DNA of 64,000 bases, from NCBI RefSeq assembly GCF_003347495.1, contig NZ_QCXY01000004.1, positions 124,001 to 188,000 of the forward strand, written 5' to 3'. Positions 48,016 through 57,249 of the stretch are shown piece after piece. A program made the position numbers and the translations under genes. The first letter of the stretch is position 1. The number at the start of each line of letters is the position of its first letter. Below the pieces are notes generated by a model that searched no databases, was not told where the DNA came from, and saw only the letters and a program-made list of their open reading frames with translations. This DNA comes from Pleomorphovibrio marinus. Its GTDB lineage: Bacteria > Bacteroidota > Bacteroidia > Cytophagales > Cyclobacteriaceae.

Positions 48016-48831
48016 ATGAACAAAACTAACCAACACCTACCATTGAAAGGCCAAACCAGCATTGTTACCGGAGGAAGTTCCGGAATTGGCCAAGGAATAG
48101 CCATAGCTTTGGGACAAGCGGGTTCAAATGTCTGTGTAAATTACCACGGCGATGAAGACGGGGCAAAAAAGACCAAAGAAATAATTGAAGATGCCGGGGC
48201 AAAATGTATTATTGTCAAAGGAGATGTGGGCAAACCCAAGGACATTGCCACAATTTTTGAAAAAACCAACGAAGCTTTTGGTGACCTTCATATCCTGATA
48301 AACAACGCCGGCATCCAGCAAGATAACCCCCTGGTGGACATGACTTATAAGGAATGGGATAAAGTCATACAGACCAATCTTTACGGCGCATTTTTGTCTG
48401 CACAAGCCGCGGCCAAGACCTTTCTTTCACAAGGGAATACCTCAAATAATGAAAAATGCAAAGGCAAGATTATTTTCATTAGTTCAGTGCATGATCTTAT
48501 CCCCTGGGGAGGTCGGGTCAACTATGCAGCCAGCAAAGGGGGCTTGAAAACCTTGATGAAATCCATTGCCCAGGAGTTGGCTCCCAACAAAATCCGAGTA
48601 AACAGTATAAGTCCGGGAGCTATCCAAACCCCAATTAACGAAGACCAATGGAAAGACGAGAAAAACAGGAAGGCATTGCTGGAGAAAATCCCCTATGGCC
48701 GTATTGGAAAACCAGAGGATATTGGAAAAGTGGCCGTCTGGTTAGCCTCCGAGGAGTCTGACTATATTACAGGCACCACCTTGTACGTAGATGGAGGGAT
48801 GACCTTGTACCCTTCATTTGCCGATGACTAA
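48016..48831 (+). CDS. Short-chain dehydrogenase, glucose 1-dehydrogenase-like
   Basis: A 271-residue NAD(P)-dependent oxidoreductase. The cofactor motif TGGSSGIG is at 18-25, NNAG at 96-99, catalytic Ser157 in FISSVHD, and YAASK with Tyr170 and Lys174. The sequence around PGAIQTPINED and YVDGGMTLYPSF matches the glucose 1-dehydrogenase group of SDRs. ATG at 48016 gives the normal start; the longer frame begins inside the sucD terminator. The substrate is inferred only at group level. Confidence 0.88.
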   Translation: MNKTNQHLPLKGQTSIVTGGSSGIGQGIAIALGQAGSNVCVNYHGDEDGAKKTKEIIEDAGAKCIIVKGDVGKPKDIATIFEKTNEAFGDLHILINNAGIQQDNPLVDMTYKEWDKVIQTNLYGAFLSAQAAAKTFLSQGNTSNNEKCKGKIIFISSVHDLIPWGGRVNYAASKGGLKTLMKSIAQELAPNKIRVNSISPGAIQTPINEDQWKDEKNRKALLEKIPYGRIGKPEDIGKVAVWLASEESDYITGTTLYVDGGMTLYPSFADD

Positions 48832-48915
48832 AAAAGATTGCTTTTATTAGGATCCATGGGTCAGGGCATGGCATTTCCCGTTGCTTTGGTTCATTTGCCT
48901 TCCATAAAAGAGGGG

Positions 48916-48947
48916 TTGCTATTTGACTGTGCCTTACCTATATTTTG
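48916..48947 (+). promoter_or_regulatory. Probable promoter of the DUF1592-DUF1552 operon
   Basis: TTG at 48916-48918, a 20-base spacer and TATATTTTG at 48939-48947 (one base longer than TAnnTTTG). The start would lie near 48954, which argues for the second ATG at 48979 as the true start of the first gene. Confidence 0.45.
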
Positions 48948-48978
48948 AGTTGATATGTTATTACTCAAAACAAATAGG

Positions 48979-50958
48979 ATGAATTTTAGTGGGATCTGCA
49001 TTTTAGGCAGTCATGGGTTCATTTTAATTTTATTGCTTTGTTGTTTTTCGGTACGAGCCCAAGTAGCATTGGAGTACGAGAAAGATATCATCCCCGTTTT
49101 AAAAGAAAATTGCTATTCCTGCCACTGGGTAGGGGACTCAAAAGGGGGCATCAACCTTGAAAAATATGAGGAGGAAGGAAGGATAATCAAGGATGGACAG
49201 CTTTGGTTAAATGTGATAGAACAGGTAAAAACCCAAGAAATGCCTCCGGATACCAAGCCCCCCTTATCGGAGGATGACTACCACGTGCTGGTGGATGGGA
49301 TAAACGGCATTTTACAAAAATCCTTAGCAAATAAAACCCCTGGCAAGGTGGTAATAAGGAGACTCAGTCACACCGAATACCAATACACCATTTTAGACCT
49401 CACCGGAGTGAAGTTTGAAGCGGTAAGTAAGTTTCCATCTGACGGGTCAGGAGGAGGTGGGTTCGACAATCAGGGAGGCTCTCTGTTTTTCACCCCGCTT
49501 AAGATGGAAAGGTATTATGAGGCCGCAGAAGAAATTGTGGAAAGCCTCTACGAGGACGAAGAAAAATGGGCTCAAATTGTTCCTTTTGAATATAAGTTAA
49601 ACATTTGGCAGCGGATTTGGGGCTGGCTTAAGGGTCTTTTTTCTGCCAACGCCTCCCCAGTAAATCCACCGGAAAAGGCAGCCGAAAAGGTTATTTATCC
49701 TTTTGCCAGCAAGGCTTACCGAAGGTTTTTAAAACCTTCAGAAAAAACGAAGCTCCTGGATCTTTTTTCCAAGGTGTACCAAAATAACGAATCCTTTACC
49801 AACCCGGAGAGATTTAATAAAAGCCTGAGTGAGGTTTTCAAAGCGGTGCTAATTGCACCTTCTTTTCTATACAAAATGGAAGAGGAGCCGGAATTGGATA
49901 TTCCAGTCCCGCTCAACGATTTTGAGTTAGCCACCAGGCTTTCCTACTTCCTTTGGGCAAGTATGCCCGACGAGGAGCTATTTGCATTAGCCGCAGAAGG
50001 CAAACTTCAAGAGGATGAGGTGCTTAGTCAGCAGGTAAGCAGAATGCTGGAAGACCCGAAATCCCTTCGCTTTGCCGAGTCTTTTATTTCCCAGTGGCTA
50101 GGCATCACCAAGCTTAGGGACCCTAATTTTCCCCTTGCAGAACTTGCCAAGTTCCCCATGTTTACCGAGGCCATTAAGGAAGCCATGTTCAAGGAAACCA
50201 CTGCCTTTTTCTATCACGTTATTACGGAAAGCAAAAATTTTCTTGACCTGATCAAAAGCGATTATACCTTCCTAAACAGGGATTTGGCGGAATACTATGG
50301 AATAGATGGGGTAGATGACGAGGATTTCCAGAAGGTTAATTTGAGCGATGGTACCCGGGGTGGGTTATTAGGTATGGGCAGTGTTTTGGCAGTAACCTCG
50401 CTTCCCACACGTACCAGTCCCGTGCTTAGGGGTAAATGGGTGCTAGAAGAAATTTTGGGTACCTCTCCTCCCCCGCCTCCACCAGATGTAGCAGAATTGC
50501 CGGAAGATGAAGGCTTGCACGAAGACCTTGGGTTAAGAGCATTGTTGGAAAGGCACCGGTCGGACCCAGCCTGTCAATCCTGTCATGAAAAAATGGATCC
50601 GTTGGGTTTAGGTTTGGAGAATTACGATGCGGATGGAAGGTGGAGAACGGATTATGGAAATATCCAAATTGATCCCTCAGGGGAACTTGCCTCAGGCCAA
50701 TCTTTCCAGGGGCCTACGGAACTTAAGGAAATCCTCTTGGAGGAAAAAGAAAAATTCGCTAGGAATATATCTTCTAAATTCCTTTCCTACGCCGTGGGAA
50801 GGGGAACCCTGTTCTCCGACGAAACCGCCATCCGTGACTTGACCGATAACCTGTTAGAAAACAACTTTCATCCTGATTCATTTATCCAAGAATTGGTGAA
50901 AAGTTATTCTTTCAGAAAGAAGGTTAAAGACTTCCAAAAAAAGTCAAACGAAATTTAA
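48979..50958 (+). CDS. DUF1587/1592/1588/1585 protein with cytochrome c motifs
   Basis: A 659-residue exported protein of the planctomycete-like family, function not established. The signal peptide ends near VRAQ. A cytochrome-like domain holds CYSCH with a TQEMPP methionine region. DUF1587 (RRLSHTEYQYTILDLTG), DUF1592 (FELATRLSYFLWASMPDEEL), DUF1588 (LPTRTSPVLRGKWVLEEILG, then a proline run) and DUF1585 (FLSYAVGRGTLFSD) follow in order. A second heme motif CQSCH is inside the DUF1588/1585 joint. It is the first gene of an operon with a DUF1552 protein, the usual partner. The first ATG at 48955 is less likely because it almost touches the predicted transcript start. Confidence 0.9.
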   Translation: MNFSGICILGSHGFILILLLCCFSVRAQVALEYEKDIIPVLKENCYSCHWVGDSKGGINLEKYEEEGRIIKDGQLWLNVIEQVKTQEMPPDTKPPLSEDDYHVLVDGINGILQKSLANKTPGKVVIRRLSHTEYQYTILDLTGVKFEAVSKFPSDGSGGGGFDNQGGSLFFTPLKMERYYEAAEEIVESLYEDEEKWAQIVPFEYKLNIWQRIWGWLKGLFSANASPVNPPEKAAEKVIYPFASKAYRRFLKPSEKTKLLDLFSKVYQNNESFTNPERFNKSLSEVFKAVLIAPSFLYKMEEEPELDIPVPLNDFELATRLSYFLWASMPDEELFALAAEGKLQEDEVLSQQVSRMLEDPKSLRFAESFISQWLGITKLRDPNFPLAELAKFPMFTEAIKEAMFKETTAFFYHVITESKNFLDLIKSDYTFLNRDLAEYYGIDGVDDEDFQKVNLSDGTRGGLLGMGSVLAVTSLPTRTSPVLRGKWVLEEILGTSPPPPPPDVAELPEDEGLHEDLGLRALLERHRSDPACQSCHEKMDPLGLGLENYDADGRWRTDYGNIQIDPSGELASGQSFQGPTELKEILLEEKEKFARNISSKFLSYAVGRGTLFSDETAIRDLTDNLLENNFHPDSFIQELVKSYSFRKKVKDFQKKSNEI

Positions 50959-51039
50959 TACAACCGCTTATACATAAAGCATTTGCAAATTGGAAATTGA
51001 TTTGTAAATTGTTCAAAGAGTAAACCTGAAAAGAAAGTG

Positions 51040-52416
51040 ATGCATAGAAAATGGCAAATATCTCGAAGAAAAATGTTAAAAGGTGTTGGGGCTGCTATTG
51101 CCTTGCCTTTTCTAGAGGCCATGGTACCTTCTTCCTTTGCGGCGCCTAGCCGGGCTAATTTCCCGGTTCGTTCGGCGTTTATGTTTATGCCAAACGGTGT
51201 TCACCCGGACAGATGGACCCCTTCCGGATTGGGAACCCACTTCGAAATATCCCCTACCTTACAACCCCTAAAGCACCTGAAAGACGAAATATTGGTACTT
51301 GGTCAGCTTATGAACAAGCACAGTATATTTCAGGGAGCGGATGGCCACTATGCTAAAACTGCAAACCTGCTTACCTGCATGCCTATTGCCAAAACGGCAG
51401 GGGACAACATCAACAGCGGTGGGGTATCTGTGGATCAAATTATTGCCAATCATTACAAAGAGGAAACCTTATTCCCCTCATTGGAATATGGGTTGGACAA
51501 AATTGCTACGGGGGTAGATATCAATGTAGGCTTTACGAGGCTATACGCCTCCAGTATTTCATGGAAAAACGCCACTACCCCGCTTTCCAAGGAGATAGAC
51601 CCTAGGTTGGCCTTTGACAGGTTATTCAAGCCTTTTGTAAGCAATAAGCCAGACAACCCTCACAAAAACAGTATCCTAGATGCGGTGATGGATGATGCAA
51701 AATCCCTAAAAAACAATTTAGGGAGGTCTGATCAGGATAAATTGGAGGAGTATTTGGAATCCATAAGATCCATAGAGAAAAGAATCACCAATCAGGATAG
51801 CCTCAAGGATTTTGAGAGTAAAATAACCCCTGACATCAAAAAAGAACTGAAGCGGGTCAACCAAAATATCGACGAATATGTCGAGGTGTATGCTGGAGTG
51901 GATGTCACTGAAAAGACCCGGCTTATGTTTGACATTATGGCACTTGCATTATGGAGTGACGCCTCCAGGGTGACCACTTTCATGTTTGGTAATTCAGTGA
52001 GCAACAGGAATTTTTCTTTTCTGGACGGGGTTTCAGGGGCGCACCATTCCCTGTCCCATCACATGAATCACGAAGCAAAACTGGAGCAATACGATAAAAT
52101 TACAAAATGGCATGTGGAGCAATATGCTTATTTCTTGGATAAGTTAAAGTCCATTAAAGAGGGTGACGGAACCCTATTGGATAACAGCATGGTGATGTTT
52201 GCTTCAGGCTTGAGAGACGGTAACAGGCATTCTCCAAGGGACCTGCCTATCATCATAGGAGGAAGAGGGGGAGGAAAGATTAAGTCTGGACAGAACCTTA
52301 TTTTTGAGGAAAACACCCCACTTTCAAACCTCTACACCTCTTGGCTACAAACCGTTGGCGTGGAAACTGAAAAATTTGCCGATAGTACCCGTCCACTTTC
52401 CGAGATTATGGTGTAA
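51040..52416 (+). CDS. DUF1552 family exported protein
   Basis: A 458-residue protein of unknown function, paired with DUF1592 proteins in many Bacteroidota and Planctomycetes. A twin-arginine signal SRRKMLKGVGAAIALPFLEA is at the N-terminus, so it is exported folded, perhaps with a cofactor. The family features MFMPNGVHPDRWTPSG and DGVSGAHHSLSHH are present. ATG at 51040 is preferred to the GTG just before it, with AAAGAAAG as a weak ribosome site. It lies 81 bp after the DUF1592 gene. Confidence 0.9.
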   Translation: MHRKWQISRRKMLKGVGAAIALPFLEAMVPSSFAAPSRANFPVRSAFMFMPNGVHPDRWTPSGLGTHFEISPTLQPLKHLKDEILVLGQLMNKHSIFQGADGHYAKTANLLTCMPIAKTAGDNINSGGVSVDQIIANHYKEETLFPSLEYGLDKIATGVDINVGFTRLYASSISWKNATTPLSKEIDPRLAFDRLFKPFVSNKPDNPHKNSILDAVMDDAKSLKNNLGRSDQDKLEEYLESIRSIEKRITNQDSLKDFESKITPDIKKELKRVNQNIDEYVEVYAGVDVTEKTRLMFDIMALALWSDASRVTTFMFGNSVSNRNFSFLDGVSGAHHSLSHHMNHEAKLEQYDKITKWHVEQYAYFLDKLKSIKEGDGTLLDNSMVMFASGLRDGNRHSPRDLPIIIGGRGGGKIKSGQNLIFEENTPLSNLYTSWLQTVGVETEKFADSTRPLSEIMV

Positions 52417-52483
52417 TAATGCCCTTCGCTTTTCGTAACATTTTATCCATAGCACCTTTACACTTAAGGTGATTGTAAAAAGC

Positions 52484-54004
52484 ATGACCATTTATAAATC
52501 TGTTCCTCCTGTAAATAAGTCCGATACAGGTGATTTATTGAGAAAAGCAGGGCTTGTAATTCCCCTCATATTGGGAATGTTTTGTTTGATCGTTCCTTTT
52601 CTCCCTACTGAGCATAGTGGTAACCTACCCTTATTTTCTCTATTGGGCAGGTTTCATCCCCTCATTTTGCATTTTCCCATAGTGCTCATCCTACTTTTGG
52701 CTCTGTCCGTTTTTGCCGGAAGGTTTCATGCTTCTTTAAAACACCCCGTTCTTACCAAAGCCCTTTTGCTTCTAGCCTGCATCAGTAGTTTTGTGGCTGT
52801 CTTGGCAGGGTATTTATTGTACCTAACCGAAGACTATGCCGGGCAGTTGATAAACAACCACCTAATAGGTGGGGTCTTGACGGGGTTTTTTATAAGTCTT
52901 GCCACCTTCGTTTATTTTTTTAATGAAAAAGGGGTTCTTGCCTTTGGTATTTGGATATATCACGGGTTTTTGATGGCAAGTACCGTAAGCTTGGGTTATA
53001 CCAGCCATATAGGTGGTTCCCTTACGCATGGTGCGGATTTTTTAACTGAACCTTTGGAATTGTTGTTCCCTCCCTCCTCTTCCCTACCCGATAAGCCGAT
53101 GGAAGAAATGCTGATTTATGGGGATGTGGTAGCCACACTTTTAGATGCTAAGTGTGTAAACTGTCACAATGAAAACAAAACCAAAGGAGGGCTATTGATG
53201 AACTCCCACGATGCTCTCCTCAAATCTGGGGACGGTGGCAAGCCCGCAGTTGTGGAAGGAAAGCCAGAGGAAAGCGAAATGGTAGTGAGAATGCTCCTTC
53301 CCCCAGACCATGAAGACCGGATGCCACCAGAAGGCAAACCGGGTTTGAGTGAAAATGAAATAGCTCTTGTCAAATTCTGGATTGAAAAGGGGGCCCCAGA
53401 AGACATGACAGTAGGGGATCTTGATGAAGACAGCGATATTAACCGCTCTCTAGCAGCAATGTTGCCGCAAATCAACCGAACCAGGCATAAAATCGCCTTG
53501 GAAAACGAGGCTTTTGAAGAAGTCAGAAAAGAACTGGAACAGTTGGCAGAAAAGATCAACGTTCGCATAAGTTTGGACGAAAAGGCTGAGGGCAAATCGT
53601 TTGATTTAAAAATGAAATTTCCACCAAGGCCATTTTCCAATGAGGAACTTTTGGCACTGGCTCCATATGCAAGTTATTTTTCCAGCATCAGCTTGGCTTC
53701 GGCAGACATAGGGGATGACGAGCTTTTTTTTATTGGCAAAATGGAAAACCTGGAAAGGCTGTATATCCCCAAAACATCCGTAGATGGTAGTGGCCTGCCC
53801 TATTTGGTACACCTTGAAAAACTAAAAGAAATAAACCTCTCTTTTACTTCACTCAAGGGAGGGAATGCCCTTCATCTGCTGGAATTTCCTAACCTAAATA
53901 AAGTTTACATCTACGGTACTTCTGTGGGGAAAGATGTCATCCAGGCCCTTCAGGAGCGCAAAAAAAGCACTGAATTTATTTTAGAAGAGGGTCCAAATTA
54001 CTAA
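52484..54004 (+). CDS. Membrane DUF2231 - planctomycete-type cytochrome c - leucine-rich protein
   Basis: A 506-residue membrane protein. Its first part (about 25-180) has five or six helices with HPLILHFPIVLIL, the DUF2231 pattern. A cytochrome-like domain follows with one heme motif CVNCH and KTKGGLLM, then MPPEGKPGLSENE as the probable Met ligand region. The last 110 residues have leucine-rich-like repeats (LERLYIPKTSVDGSGLPYL, LEKLKEINLSFTSLKGG). It may link the exported DUF1592/DUF1552 pair to the inner-membrane electron chain. ATG at 52484 is chosen over a GTG at 52469. The role is inference. Confidence 0.85.
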   Translation: MTIYKSVPPVNKSDTGDLLRKAGLVIPLILGMFCLIVPFLPTEHSGNLPLFSLLGRFHPLILHFPIVLILLLALSVFAGRFHASLKHPVLTKALLLLACISSFVAVLAGYLLYLTEDYAGQLINNHLIGGVLTGFFISLATFVYFFNEKGVLAFGIWIYHGFLMASTVSLGYTSHIGGSLTHGADFLTEPLELLFPPSSSLPDKPMEEMLIYGDVVATLLDAKCVNCHNENKTKGGLLMNSHDALLKSGDGGKPAVVEGKPEESEMVVRMLLPPDHEDRMPPEGKPGLSENEIALVKFWIEKGAPEDMTVGDLDEDSDINRSLAAMLPQINRTRHKIALENEAFEEVRKELEQLAEKINVRISLDEKAEGKSFDLKMKFPPRPFSNEELLALAPYASYFSSISLASADIGDDELFFIGKMENLERLYIPKTSVDGSGLPYLVHLEKLKEINLSFTSLKGGNALHLLEFPNLNKVYIYGTSVGKDVIQALQERKKSTEFILEEGPNY

Positions 54005-54058
54005 CCCAAAAAGGGAGTATTGCTATTATAATTTAGTAACAACTTAAGGGATTCTCCC

Positions 54059-54066
54059 TAAATTTG
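54059..54066 (+). promoter_or_regulatory. Possible -7 box for the DUF6807 gene
   Basis: TAAATTTG matches TAnnTTTG. Only a TTTA is seen upstream (54032), at a distance of 23 bases, so the call is weak; the gene may also be read from the upstream operon. Confidence 0.35.
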
Positions 54067-54117
54067 CTTATTCCCTATCAATTTGTTTGATTCACGTTTA
54101 AACAGGCTACCGTAAAA

Positions 54118-55314
54118 ATGAAAAACACCATCCCCTTCATCCTAATCCTTCTCGTTGGCTTGAGTTGTTCCTCCAAACCAATAGCTACTATTGCCCTCAC
54201 TGTAATAGAGGATAATAGGAAGTTTTCTCTTGTCACCCTAAAAGAAGATTTAGGGTTACAAAAGGAACAAAATTACCATTTAGTAGATATCTCTTCAGGG
54301 AAAATGATTCCCCTAGAAGTAAGGGATAATATGGAATTGATCTTTTTGGTTAGGGATTTGGAAAAAGGCACACATTATTTTGAAGTGAGGGAAGGAAAAT
54401 ACCAGTCCAGTGCCAAGGCCAAAATTGAAAAGCAAGATGAGGGTTACCAATTTTATGTGAATGATAAGCCGGTACTTTTTTACCAGGAAAAAACCACTTT
54501 GCCCCAAGATGTCAGTGAGGAATACTATCAAAGGAGTGGTTTTATCCATCCCCTTTATAGCCCCAGTGGACAGGTTTTAACAGACGACTTCCCAGAAGGG
54601 CATACCCATCAACACGCCATCTTCAACGCCTGGGTAAATACTCGGTTTAAGGGGGAAAAAGTGGATTTCTGGAACCAACACCAAGAAACAGGAACTGTGG
54701 CTCATGTGGATATCTTAGGAGTACATGAGGGCGATGCCAGTGCCACCCTATCCACATTGCTAAGCCAAATCAGTCTGGAGCACGGTGAGGTGCTATCGGA
54801 AAACTGGGAAATAACCCTTTACCCCTTTGAAGAGTTTTTTTTGTTCGACCTATTCTTTGAGCAAGAAAACACAAGTGAAGATACCCTTTACATCCTGGAT
54901 TATCATTATGGTGGAATGGCATTCAGGGGTAGCAAAGAATGGAATGACGCCGATACGGAACATTTCTCCAATACATGGAGTATCAATACCAGTGAAGGAC
55001 ACGACAATGAATCCGCCAATCACACTCCTGCAAAATGGGTTACGGCCTATGGAAATATTGATGGAGAAGAAGCAGGGCTCACTGTTTTCAGTTTCCCAGA
55101 CAATTTTAGGCACCCCCAGAAGATCCGGGTTCATCCTACCATGCCCTACTGGGTATATGCCCCTATGGTAGATGGGGAGTTTGTGATTGCCCCGGGGGAG
55201 AAATATAGAGGCAGGTACAGATACTACGTGCATCAGGGAGCAGGAAACGAGGAGGTTATCCAGAGCATACTGGATGATTTGGAAAAGCCTTTGGAGGTAA
55301 GTGTGCAGCACTAA
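54118..55314 (+). CDS. DUF6807 (PmoA-like) lipoprotein
   Basis: A 398-residue exported lipoprotein (lipobox GLSC, Cys17). The main domain is the all-beta DUF6807/PmoA family, with GHTHQHAIFNAWVNTRF and KVDFWNQHQETGTV as its conserved His-rich core and PYWVYAPMVDGEF late in the chain. The biochemical role of the family is not settled; members are common beside sugar and DUF1552-type genes in Bacteroidota. It converges on the UbL-E1-rhodanese gene. Confidence 0.82.
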   Translation: MKNTIPFILILLVGLSCSSKPIATIALTVIEDNRKFSLVTLKEDLGLQKEQNYHLVDISSGKMIPLEVRDNMELIFLVRDLEKGTHYFEVREGKYQSSAKAKIEKQDEGYQFYVNDKPVLFYQEKTTLPQDVSEEYYQRSGFIHPLYSPSGQVLTDDFPEGHTHQHAIFNAWVNTRFKGEKVDFWNQHQETGTVAHVDILGVHEGDASATLSTLLSQISLEHGEVLSENWEITLYPFEEFFLFDLFFEQENTSEDTLYILDYHYGGMAFRGSKEWNDADTEHFSNTWSINTSEGHDNESANHTPAKWVTAYGNIDGEEAGLTVFSFPDNFRHPQKIRVHPTMPYWVYAPMVDGEFVIAPGEKYRGRYRYYVHQGAGNEEVIQSILDDLEKPLEVSVQH

Positions 55315-55379
55315 GGCAATATAAAACTACAATGCCAGGCCATTATCCATCCATGGGATAAGGAATTGGTTAGCTTTAG

Positions 55380-56789
55380 TTAGGCATTTTCCAGCTTACA
55401 TGCCATAACTGCCTCAATTCCCCCTTTAAGGTTATAAAGGTTCTCATAGCCTTTTTCCTCCTCAAGGGAACGAATGGCTCTGGCACTTCTACCCCCAGCT
55501 TTACAATGGATGATTACTTTGACATCCCTCCTTATCTGATGGCTGCAGTTTAAGATCTTTCCCATAGGAATTAAAATTCCTGACAAGTTATTGGCATAAT
55601 ATTCATGGGCTTCCCTGACATCGACTAATTGATAGTCCTCCCCTGACCCCATAAGACACCGAAATTCCTCAGCTGTTATCTCTTTTATTTCATGGTTATG
55701 GAAGCCACAGAAATGCTCATAATCAAACAGGCTCGGCTCTATGGAAGTTTTTCCAGTAAGTGGATTTGAGGGATTCTTTTTCAACATAAAGGTTCGGGAA
55801 CTAAAGGAAAGGGCATCAAAAGTAAACAGTTTTCCACTTAAAGGTTGTCCCACACCTGTGATTACTTTTATAACCTCCAAAGCCTGCATGCTCCCAATAA
55901 TTCCCGGTAAAACACCAAGCACACCACCTTCCGCACAACTGGGCACTAACCCCAATGGAGGCGGACTCTCATAAAGATCTCTATAGTTAGGCCCAATATT
56001 GCCATCCCTATCCTTAAAGTTAAAAACTGAAACTTGTCCCTCAAACTGAAAAATAGAGGCATATATGTTGGTTTTACCTTTTAGCACACATACATCATTG
56101 ACTAAATACCGAGTAGGGAAATTATCTGTTCCATCTGCAACTACATCGTATTCTTCCACTAAACTCAAGGCATTTTTGAAGCTAAACCTCTCCTTGTAAA
56201 CCTTTATAGTTATATAGGGATTCAAGGATTCCAGCTTTTTTTTGGCGGCATCCACCTTAGGCATTCCGACTTCCTCCTCCCCAAAAAGCACCTGCCTATG
56301 AAGATTACTGTCCTGGACGCTATCAAAATCCACGATCCCAATGTGGCCTACCCCAGCCGCTGCCAGATATAGCAAAAGTGGGCTTCCCAAACCACCTGAC
56401 CCTATGACTAAAACCTTAGACGATTTTAACTTTATTTGTCCCTCTAACCCAAACTCAGGAATAGTGATGTGGCGGTCATAGCGCGCTAATTCTTTCTTGG
56501 AAAGAATTACCCCCTCACTTCCCCCAGCTATAGCAGGTATGATACTCACTAGCGTATCCGAAGAAACCTCTGTTTCCATCCTCTGTAAATTCCTGATATC
56601 CTCCTCCCCTACAAATACATTGATAAAAGGGGGTAATTGGCCATCAGAAGTAATCAGGTATTGTTTTAAGCTTGGAAATCTTTCCACCAATTGCTCTAGT
56701 ATTTCAGAAACTGTTGCTCCAGCAATAGCAATATCGGATTGCTGGTCGGTAAACTTTCTCAAAGGGGTTGGTATAAATACTTTTGCCAT
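55380..56789 (-). CDS. MoaD/ThiS-like ubiquitin fold - E1 (MoeB/ThiF) - rhodanese triple fusion
   Basis: A 469-residue protein joining three parts of a sulfur-carrier pathway. Residues 1-90 are a MoaD/ThiS-like beta-grasp domain ending AIAGG, with Gly89-Gly90 internal rather than at the C-terminus. Residues 95-345 are an E1-like adenylating domain: ATP motif GSGGLG at 130-135, DNFPTRYLVND and the likely thioester Cys285 in PSCAEGGVLGV. The two CxxC zinc pairs of MoeB are absent (YRDLYE and KNPSNP stand in their places). Residues 370-469 are a rhodanese with active Cys429 in HCKAGGRS. It begins 4 bp after the JAMM gene. The domain calls are firm; the product made is unknown. Confidence 0.9.
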   Translation of the reverse strand: MAKVFIPTPLRKFTDQQSDIAIAGATVSEILEQLVERFPSLKQYLITSDGQLPPFINVFVGEEDIRNLQRMETEVSSDTLVSIIPAIAGGSEGVILSKKELARYDRHITIPEFGLEGQIKLKSSKVLVIGSGGLGSPLLLYLAAAGVGHIGIVDFDSVQDSNLHRQVLFGEEEVGMPKVDAAKKKLESLNPYITIKVYKERFSFKNALSLVEEYDVVADGTDNFPTRYLVNDVCVLKGKTNIYASIFQFEGQVSVFNFKDRDGNIGPNYRDLYESPPPLGLVPSCAEGGVLGVLPGIIGSMQALEVIKVITGVGQPLSGKLFTFDALSFSSRTFMLKKNPSNPLTGKTSIEPSLFDYEHFCGFHNHEIKEITAEEFRCLMGSGEDYQLVDVREAHEYYANNLSGILIPMGKILNCSHQIRRDVKVIIHCKAGGRSARAIRSLEEEKGYENLYNLKGGIEAVMACKLENA

Positions 56790-56793
56790 CGGA

Positions 56794-57249
56794 TTAATAG
56801 ATTAAGGTGTATAGTAATTTAATTTCTGGATTAAGCTCCCAGGTTTTAAATTGGCTTTGGTTTTTTTTGTAGACCGAATAAATCAAATAATAAAAACCTG
56901 GAAATGCATTTTGCACGTCAAGGAGTGAAGGAATGGGCAATTGATCAATATGGGTATGAAAAATACCCAACAATTCTTTTTGGTCTTCCGTAGCTTTCTT
57001 CTCAGCCAACATGTATTCTTCCTTTGAAATCAAAAATCGAGAACTTCTGCATTGTGGCGCCCTATTTTTTACTATTAAACATTCTTTTATAATAAGCATG
57101 CCCTCTTTAGCTTCACCAACCAAAAACCCGCAAATTTCCTCATCAGCCTCTTTTCCCCATTTTTCTAACCTCAAAATTTGGGAATAAGGCAAACAAACCT
57201 GGTTAGAAAAAGTCTCATTGGATAACATTTGCATTCCATTTAAGCCCAT
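56794..57249 (-). CDS. JAMM/MPN+ metalloprotease
   Basis: A protein of up to 151 residues of the Mov34/MPN/PAD-1 family. The catalytic signature is complete: HTH at 98-100, S108 and D111 (H-x-H-x7-S-x2-D) with Glu38 in EEICGFLVG. Bacterial JAMM enzymes cleave after the Gly-Gly of ubiquitin-like carriers, for example Mec+ on CysO-cysteine. Several starts lie within the overlap with the upstream gene (ATG at 57249, 57234, 57228). It sits between the SDR gene (overlapping) and the UbL-E1-rhodanese gene (4-bp gap), so the three are translated from one message. Confidence 0.88.
   Translation of the reverse strand: MGLNGMQMLSNETFSNQVCLPYSQILRLEKWGKEADEEICGFLVGEAKEGMLIIKECLIVKNRAPQCRSSRFLISKEEYMLAEKKATEDQKELLGIFHTHIDQLPIPSLLDVQNAFPGFYYLIYSVYKKNQSQFKTWELNPEIKLLYTLIY

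Noticed and set aside
52469-52483. GTG start for the DUF2231-cytochrome protein
   Set aside because: The ATG at 52484 lies five codons later; the GTG adds only a few non-conserved residues and no ribosome-binding signal.
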